64,000 nucleotides of DNA from Mycolicibacterium septicum DSM 44393 (GTDB lineage: Bacteria > Actinomycetota > Actinomycetes > Mycobacteriales > Mycobacteriaceae), in contig NZ_HG322953.1 of NCBI RefSeq assembly GCF_000455325.1, forward strand, positions 370,110-434,109, written 5' to 3'. The notes beneath the pieces were generated by a model, which saw nothing but the letters and a program-made list of their open reading frames with translations, searched no databases and was not told the DNA's origin. Shown here in pieces: positions 58,915-64,000 of the stretch (the first letter of the stretch is position 1; each line of letters opens with the position of its first letter). Position numbers and translations under genes: made by a program.

Positions 58915-60402
58915 GTGACTACTACAGACGATCCGAATACGCAGCCGACGACGGAGGCCGGAGGCCGCACGCTGATCGCGGCGGAGTCGACGGGGCTGGA
59001 ATCGGGGGCGCTCGGCCCGTGGGGCGTGTTCGCCCAGGGCCTGGCGGCCGCCGCACCCAGCGTGGCCCTGGCCGTCGTGCCGTTCTCGCTGTTCGTGGCG
59101 GCGGGCAAGGGTGCGGCGTGGGCCGCGGTGATCGGCCTGTCCATCGTGGTGCTGGTCGCCATCACGATCAGTTTCCAGGCCAAGCGCACGGTGTCCTCCG
59201 GATCGCTGGGCACCTACACGGGTAACGGTCTGGGCCCCGGCTTCGCCTTCGCCGCCGGGTTCAGCCTGCTGTTCGGCTACATCGGTTTCGCGACCACCGG
59301 CACCCTCGGCGGGGTGCTCTACCTCGATGCGTTCCTGGAGTCGATCGGCCTTGGATCCCAAGCGGTCTGGTTCCGCCTGCTGCTGGTGATCGTGGTGGTC
59401 GGCGTCGCGGTGTACCTGCCGTATCGCGGGGTTTCACTGGCCGCCAAATACGAACTGGCCTTCGAATTGCTCGCCATCGCGTCGATCCTGGTGATCATCG
59501 TGGCTTCCTACATCGGCTACGGGTTCCGCATCGACTGGGAGCAGTGGAACCCCCAGCACCTCGGGTCGAGTGCGACGTTCATCGCGGCGGTCACCGCGGT
59601 GGGTTCGTACGCCGGGTTCGAAAGCGTCGCCTCGCTCGGGGCCGAGGCCAAGGACGCCCACCGCAATATCGCCAGATCCCTTCTGCGCGTCGTGATCCTG
59701 ATCGGCGCCCTCTACATCTTCGCGACATACCCGCAGATCCTGCACTTCGGTGAGATCGACGGGGACAAGGCGGTGCTGCCGCAGCTGGCCACCAGTGTCG
59801 GGGTGGAGTGGGTGAACCAGGTCGTCAGCGGTGCCGTTGCGATCGCGTTCATCGTGTTCGTCACCGCGGTCACCACCGCCGCCGCGCGCTCGCTGTTCAC
59901 CTTCGCCCACGAAGGCGCCCTTCCGCACGTGTTCACCAAGGTGCACCCGACGTACAAGACGCCGTGGGCGGGGGTGGTGTTCGTCGGGATCCTTGCCCTC
60001 GCGTTCTCGATCACGGCCACGTTCAGCTCCGCGGGCCGGCTGGTGTTCGACGTGTACGGCGGCTACGTGGCCAACTGGGGCTTCCTGGTGAGCTACCTGC
60101 TGGTGGTCATCGCCACACCGATCTGGCTTCGCAAGATCGGTGCCCTGACCCCGCGGCGGCTCGCCGTCGCGGTCGCGGCCACCATCGGCCTCGGCTATGT
60201 GATCGTCAGCAACTTCTACCCGGTGCCCGAGTTCCCGTTCAACATCCTGCCTTTCGTGTTCGGTGCAATTCTGCTGGCCGGGCTGTCCTGGTATTGGTAC
60301 CTCAAGCGGACCCGTCCTGAGGTGGCCAACCGGATCGGCACCATCCAGAGCGTCTCGCCCGAGGAGCAGCAGCGGTGGATCGATGCGGGCGTGACGCCGT
60401 GA
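58915..60402 (+). CDS. APC superfamily amino acid permease
   Basis: 495 residues with about twelve hydrophobic segments. The first resembles the APC consensus (GPWGVFAQGLAAAAPSVALA, with SVA as the usual substrate site), and FIAAVTAVGSYAGFESVASLGAEAKD is the conserved glutamate-bearing TM6 region. It imports an amino acid or related amine across the membrane. GTG 58915 has AAAGGGA (58901-58907) upstream; earlier in-frame codons are less likely. It is coupled to the GNAT gene by a 4-base overlap, so the import substrate may be what the operon enzymes process. Confidence 0.9.
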   Translation: MTTTDDPNTQPTTEAGGRTLIAAESTGLESGALGPWGVFAQGLAAAAPSVALAVVPFSLFVAAGKGAAWAAVIGLSIVVLVAITISFQAKRTVSSGSLGTYTGNGLGPGFAFAAGFSLLFGYIGFATTGTLGGVLYLDAFLESIGLGSQAVWFRLLLVIVVVGVAVYLPYRGVSLAAKYELAFELLAIASILVIIVASYIGYGFRIDWEQWNPQHLGSSATFIAAVTAVGSYAGFESVASLGAEAKDAHRNIARSLLRVVILIGALYIFATYPQILHFGEIDGDKAVLPQLATSVGVEWVNQVVSGAVAIAFIVFVTAVTTAAARSLFTFAHEGALPHVFTKVHPTYKTPWAGVVFVGILALAFSITATFSSAGRLVFDVYGGYVANWGFLVSYLLVVIATPIWLRKIGALTPRRLAVAVAATIGLGYVIVSNFYPVPEFPFNILPFVFGAILLAGLSWYWYLKRTRPEVANRIGTIQSVSPEEQQRWIDAGVTP

Positions 60403-61400
60403 CACTGATCCATGACACCCCGTCTGCGGCGTCGGATGTCACCGGCTGGACCGTGGCCGAGATAACCCCACGACATCACCCGCTGATCGCCGACTTCCTG
60501 GCCACCACACCGGGGCTCGGTGGACGCAAGTTCGCCGCCGATTCCCGCGATATCGCAGAACAACTCGGCGGCGTGTATCCCGGCTCTGCGGTTGTTCTCC
60601 TCGACGGGGAAGGTGCAGTGGCCGGATATGCAGCCCTGCACCGGCCGGACGGTGCGGAACCGGAGGTGTTGGGGGACTTCGTATTCGGTCCGCACGCCCC
60701 AGCCGATGCGGTGCGGGCGATCGTCGACGGCACGGTCGATCAGTTCGGCCGGGTCGCCGTGCCGGGCGCCTACCTGCGGGTGTTCATCGGTGCCGACCAG
60801 GCAGTGACGATCGATGCCCTGCTCGCTCGCGGAGCGCGTCAAGAGCGCCGATTCGCCAGCACCCGAAAGTCGTTGCGCGACGAGGATCCTGTCGCGCTGG
60901 CCGAGGCGGGGATCGCGTCGATCACGATCCTGTCGTGGCCGCAGGTCCTGGCGGACGGTCTCGCCGAGCAGGTCCGACAGGTGCAATTCGACACCTTCCG
61001 CGAGCATTTCGGAAACATGTCGAAGACTCCGCAGCGCTGGGAATATCACCTGGCCAGCCGGGCGTTCACCCCGGATTTCAGCTTGGCCGCCGTAGATGAC
61101 GACGGTGTCGTGGTCGGCTACGTGCTCGGTTCCACCTACACCTCGGGAAGCGGTGCGGACGAGATCCGCAGTGCGCACACCGACTACATCGGGGTGCGCG
61201 CGGACCGCCGTAAGGCCGGAACCGCGGAGCTACTGCTGCGGAAGCTCTGGCTGGCGGCGCTGCGACGGGGTTTCACCCATGCCTCGCTGGGCACCGACAT
61301 CGCTAATGCCAGCAATGCCCACCTGCTCTATGCCCGATTGGGGTATCGCACTGTGCGCGACGAGTACGCGTACCGGATCGACGCCGAGGAGAATTCTTAA
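60399..61400 (+). CDS. Double GNAT-domain acetyltransferase
   Basis: 333 residues. The C-terminal half is a clear GNAT fold (VGYVLGSTYTSGSG, then the acetyl-CoA loop VRADRRKAGTAELLLRKLWL, ending with NASNAHLLYARLGYRTV). The first half also looks like a weaker GNAT repeat (SAVVLLDGEGAVAGYAALHR), so this is a tandem pair like mycothiol synthase and related enzymes. The acetylated partner is unknown; in this operon it could acetylate the amine released by the monooxygenases, which is inference. Starts within the permease stop. Confidence 0.85.
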   Translation: MTLIHDTPSAASDVTGWTVAEITPRHHPLIADFLATTPGLGGRKFAADSRDIAEQLGGVYPGSAVVLLDGEGAVAGYAALHRPDGAEPEVLGDFVFGPHAPADAVRAIVDGTVDQFGRVAVPGAYLRVFIGADQAVTIDALLARGARQERRFASTRKSLRDEDPVALAEAGIASITILSWPQVLADGLAEQVRQVQFDTFREHFGNMSKTPQRWEYHLASRAFTPDFSLAAVDDDGVVVGYVLGSTYTSGSGADEIRSAHTDYIGVRADRRKAGTAELLLRKLWLAALRRGFTHASLGTDIANASNAHLLYARLGYRTVRDEYAYRIDAEENS

Positions 61401-62636
61401 ATGTCGACGGAAGCAACATATCTGAAGCGCCCCTCAGGTTATGACGCCGAATTGCGCTCGGTGTTCGGGCCGATCTTCGAGCGGATCGCCGAAGGGAATC
61501 GGCAGCGCGAGGCCGACCGGGTGTTCCCGCACGAGCAGGTGCGCTGGCTGAATGACGCAGGCTTCGGCACCTTGCGGATTCCGGCAGAGCAGGGCGGTTT
61601 CGGGGCGTCGCTGGAGCAGACCTTCCTGCTGCTGGCCGATCTCGGGGAGGCCGATGCCAACATCGCCCACATCTGGCGCAACCACCTGGCATTCGTCGAG
61701 GACCGGCTCAATGCGCCGGTATCGGAGGACAACACCACCTGGATCAAGCGGTTTCTTGCCGGCGAGTTCGTGGGCGGCGGCTGGACCGAGGCCAACAATC
61801 TGACCCTGGCCAATCTGGCCACGACGGTCACCGAACAGGACGGGCACTGGCTGGTGTCCGGTGCGAAATTCTATGCAACCGGCAGTCTTTACGCCGATTG
61901 GCTCGACGTTCTGGGCCGCGGTGAGGACGGAGAGCTGTGGACGGCCCTGGTGCGCGCCGATGATCCTGGCGTCACCCTCATCGATGACTGGCGAGGATTC
62001 GGCCAGCGCACGACGGGCAGCGGTTCGGCCCGCTACGACCAGGCCCGGGCCGAGCGCGGCAACGTGTTCCCGGCGACCGAACGGTTCACCTATCAGGCGC
62101 ACTTCTACCAGATCGCCATGCTCGCGGTGCTGACCGGAATCATCAGGGCCGCACAGCGTGACGCCTCGGCGGCATTGTCGGCCCGGAAGCGCAACTATCC
62201 GCAGGGACTGGCCGAGGTTCCGTCCGCCGATGCGCAGCTGCTGCAGGTGATCGGCGAGGTGTCGGCCGAGGCGTTCGGCGCCACTGCGGCACTGGGGCAG
62301 AGTGCGCGCAGCCTGGATCGGATCGTGGCCGGTCGGCTGGCCGGCAGCGACGGCCAGGCCCGCCAGTTGCTGGTCGACGCCGAGGTGGCCGTCACCCAGG
62401 CACAGTTGGTCATCGTGGCCGCGGCACTGCGGGCCACCACCCGCGTGTTCGATGCCCTCGGCGCCTCGGGCGTATCCGAAGAGCTCGGCCTGGACCGGCA
62501 TTGGCGCAACGCCCGAACGCTGGCATCGCACAACCCGGTCGTCTACAAGGCGCGCATCCTCGGCGACTGGTTCATCAACGGCAAGGACCCGGTGGCCGAT
62601 CTGGTGTCACGGGGACGAGGCGGCCAGGGCAACTGA
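61401..62636 (+). CDS. Acyl-CoA dehydrogenase-fold flavin monooxygenase (DszC/SfnB type)
   Basis: 411 residues of the acyl-CoA dehydrogenase fold. N-terminal segment DAGFGTLRIPAEQGGFGASL, the middle beta domain GGGWTEANN and DGHWLVSGAKFYATGSLYAD, and C-terminal helices with GVSEELGLDRHWRNARTLASHNP are those of DszC, SfnB and related monooxygenases, rather than true acyl-CoA dehydrogenases, which carry a catalytic Glu absent here. It uses FMNH2 to oxidise sulfur or nitrogen compounds. ATG 61401 follows directly on the GNAT stop. Confidence 0.88.
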   Translation: MSTEATYLKRPSGYDAELRSVFGPIFERIAEGNRQREADRVFPHEQVRWLNDAGFGTLRIPAEQGGFGASLEQTFLLLADLGEADANIAHIWRNHLAFVEDRLNAPVSEDNTTWIKRFLAGEFVGGGWTEANNLTLANLATTVTEQDGHWLVSGAKFYATGSLYADWLDVLGRGEDGELWTALVRADDPGVTLIDDWRGFGQRTTGSGSARYDQARAERGNVFPATERFTYQAHFYQIAMLAVLTGIIRAAQRDASAALSARKRNYPQGLAEVPSADAQLLQVIGEVSAEAFGATAALGQSARSLDRIVAGRLAGSDGQARQLLVDAEVAVTQAQLVIVAAALRATTRVFDALGASGVSEELGLDRHWRNARTLASHNPVVYKARILGDWFINGKDPVADLVSRGRGGQGN

Positions 62637-62646
62637 GCCCGCCGGG

Positions 62647-63561
62647 TCAGGCGACCTGCAGCACCGCTTTGCCTGCGACCTTGCGACCCAACAGCGCGAG
62701 GGCGGCGTCGGCGGTGTTCTCCCATGAGTCCCGCAGGCCGATCTGCGGATCGAGTTCGCCGTCGGCCAACAGGGTCAGCAGGTAACGCAGGTCGTCCTGG
62801 AACGGTGCCCGAACGGTGAACGGCTCCAACCGCTTCCGGTTGCCGGTCCGCCGTTCCTGTTCGAAGTTGATCGTGGTGGGCTCGTTGGAGGCCATCCCGA
62901 TGGACTGCACCGAGCCACCGTCGGACAGCAGGCTGAAGGCCTGTGCCAGGAGTTTCCCGCCGACGTTGTCGAGCACGCCGAACACCGGCTCGGTCACCGC
63001 GTCGAGCCCGACCACCACTTCGGCCGCGCCCAGTTCCTCGAGACCCTCACCGCGCGGGGCGCTGCCGACCGCGGCCACGACGTGGGCGCCGGCCCGGGCG
63101 GCCAGTTGCACGGCGAACCGGCCGACACCTCCGGATGCGCCGGTGATCAATACCCGGCGGCCGACGACCGGACCGAGGGCTCGCAACGCCTGCAGCGCGG
63201 TCACCCCGGCAACCGGCAGCGCGGCAGCCTCCTCGAACTCGACGAACTCGGGTAACTCCGCCAGATTGTCGGTCGCCACGACGCGTCGTTCGGCCCAGCC
63301 GGCCTCACCGCTGAAGCCGACCACCCGGGCGCCGACCGGCGGTCCGGAGCCGTCGGCCGCGGCCCGGGCGACCACGCCGGCACTGTCCCAGCCGGGAACT
63401 TCGCCAGGACGGCGCATCTGGTCGATGAAGTGCAGCTCACCGAAGTTCAGCGCAATCGCGCGCACCTCGATCAGGGCCTGCGATTCGGTGACCGAAGGCT
63501 CGGCCACCTCGTCGAACCGGAGATTGGCAGGAGCGTGCGGGTCGTAGACGAGGGCTCGCAT
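62647..63561 (-). CDS. Zinc-binding dehydrogenase-like NAD(P)H:quinone oxidoreductase (MDR family)
   Basis: 304 residues, medium-chain dehydrogenase/reductase. GroES-like domain (residues 1-115) and a nucleotide-binding segment VLITGASGGVGRFAVQLAARAG (about 133-154). The zinc-ligand cysteines of alcohol dehydrogenase are missing, so it is of the quinone oxidoreductase type. ATG 63561 starts MRALVYDPHAP, typical of the family. It is convergent with the flavoenzyme gene (10-base gap) and divergent from the methyltransferase. Substrate unknown. Confidence 0.9.
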   Translation of the reverse strand: MRALVYDPHAPANLRFDEVAEPSVTESQALIEVRAIALNFGELHFIDQMRRPGEVPGWDSAGVVARAAADGSGPPVGARVVGFSGEAGWAERRVVATDNLAELPEFVEFEEAAALPVAGVTALQALRALGPVVGRRVLITGASGGVGRFAVQLAARAGAHVVAAVGSAPRGEGLEELGAAEVVVGLDAVTEPVFGVLDNVGGKLLAQAFSLLSDGGSVQSIGMASNEPTTINFEQERRTGNRKRLEPFTVRAPFQDDLRYLLTLLADGELDPQIGLRDSWENTADAALALLGRKVAGKAVLQVA

Positions 63562-63602
63562 GAACGGGCTAACCCCGGAGGGTGTTCCGCTATTCCCTCC
63601 CA

Positions 63603-63608
63603 TAGGGT
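63603..63608 (+). promoter_or_regulatory. -10 box of the leaderless methyltransferase gene
   Basis: TAGGGT lies 7 bases before the GTG at 63616, no ribosome binding site in between, supporting that start. Confidence 0.45.
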
Positions 63609-63615
63609 GGCCCAC

Positions 63616-64000
63616 GTGAGCGAGAAGGACCGCGTCCGCTGGGACGCGGCCTATGCCGACCGGGACCCGGACGCGGGGCCGGCGCTGCCGCAGGTGTTCG
63701 CCGGCCACGCCGGCTTGTTTCCGATGAGCGGCTCGGCCCTCGACGTCGCGTGCGGAACCGGCCGGGCCGCGCTGTGGCTGGCCCGGCGCGGACTACGCGT
63801 ACAGGGTCTCGACGTATCCGCCGTGGCGATCGCCCAGGCGAGGGAGTCGGCCGTCCGCCACGGAGTGGCAGAGCGCTGCCGTTTCGATGTCGCCGATCTC
63901 GACGAGGGTCTCCCGGCCGGACCGCCCGTCGACGTGGTTTTGTGCCATCGCTTCCGCGAACCCGGGCTCTACCCGGCCCTGGCAGCGCGGCTGCGGCCGG
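63616..64000 (+). CDS. Class I SAM-dependent methyltransferase (3' partial)
   Basis: 128 residues before the window ends. It begins VSEKDRVRWDAAYADRDPD and has the SAM-binding motif LDVACGTGRAALWLARRG (motif I) and acidic motif II LDVSAVAIAQA, followed by FDVADLDEG. This pattern is typical of small thiol or tellurite-type methyltransferases (the TehB/DUF-type with the DRxRWDxxY N-terminus). The acceptor is not known and the C-terminus lies outside. Confidence 0.87.
   Translation, partial: MSEKDRVRWDAAYADRDPDAGPALPQVFAGHAGLFPMSGSALDVACGTGRAALWLARRGLRVQGLDVSAVAIAQARESAVRHGVAERCRFDVADLDEGLPAGPPVDVVLCHRFREPGLYPALAARLRP

Noticed and set aside
1..64000. Mobile elements, prophage, CRISPR arrays, tRNA or rRNA genes
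   Set aside because: No transposase, integrase, phage structural gene, regularly spaced repeat, or tRNA-like cloverleaf could be recognised in the reading.

Overview
The window is about 64 kb of high-GC chromosomal DNA from a mycobacterium, most likely a rapid grower of the Mycolicibacterium group. Gene order, protein sequences and start-codon habits all point there. GTG starts are common, 4-bp overlaps (ATGA or GTGA) are frequent, and many start codons lie 6-8 nt after a TANNNT -10 box, as expected for leaderless mRNAs. The backbone matches, in inverted orientation, the M. tuberculosis interval from Rv2449c (saccharopine dehydrogenase-like) to Rv2404c (lepA). I see no phage, insertion sequence, tRNA, rRNA or CRISPR.

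Layout. 1-8919: S9 peptidase (5' truncated by the window edge), saccharopine dehydrogenase-like protein, DUF937 protein, valS, folC, a small membrane protein, ndk. 8960-15696: rne with a long structured leader, rplU-rpmA, obg, proB. 15745-19106: a block absent between proB and nadE in M. tuberculosis, with a TetR regulator divergent from a cytochrome P450, a sirtuin and an isochorismatase-fold hydrolase. 19164-25749: nadE, a large secreted alpha/beta hydrolase, an enoyl-CoA hydratase homologue, a ribokinase-family kinase. 25833-29470: proA and a MoxR AAA+/VWA pair. 29552-32845: nadD-rsfS-gpgP-octT-degV, joining NAD synthesis, ribosome silencing and methylglucose lipopolysaccharide (MGLP) synthesis. 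33013-36194: a variable block in the position that holds eis in M. tuberculosis. 35930-39591: comEA, comEC, holA, and rpsT on the other strand. 39829-43318: a circularly permuted ATP-grasp, alpha-E and transglutaminase triad. 43302-49315: MarR with a divergent membrane protein and luciferase-like oxidoreductase, an RNase Z-like hydrolase, a CBS protein, a DUF1254 lipoprotein and a GNAT enzyme. 49348-53360: a cobalamin riboswitch followed by two substrate-binding lipoproteins, a permease and an ATPase. 53425-56014: PemK-like protein and lepA. 56105-62636: a compact catabolic operon with two NtaA/DszA-type monooxygenases, an APC permease, a double-GNAT protein and a DszC/SfnB-type flavoenzyme. 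62647-64000: an oxidoreductase and a methyltransferase cut by the window end.

How parts work together. The core genes serve translation, ribosome assembly, RNA decay, nucleotides, NAD, folate and proline. The accessory blocks look like separate regulated modules, several with a regulator and palindromic operator visible beside the target. The most interesting items are the B12-riboswitch uptake operon with a duplicated binding protein, the incompletely understood ATP-grasp/alpha-E/transglutaminase triad, the possible sulfur- or nitrogen-scavenging operon downstream of lepA, a strong RNA hairpin that would occlude the obg ribosome binding site, and a slipin gene that has lost its expected stop and runs through the comEA promoter. 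No wholly new system is proven here. Gene assignments rest on reading the translations and recalled family knowledge; no database search was run.
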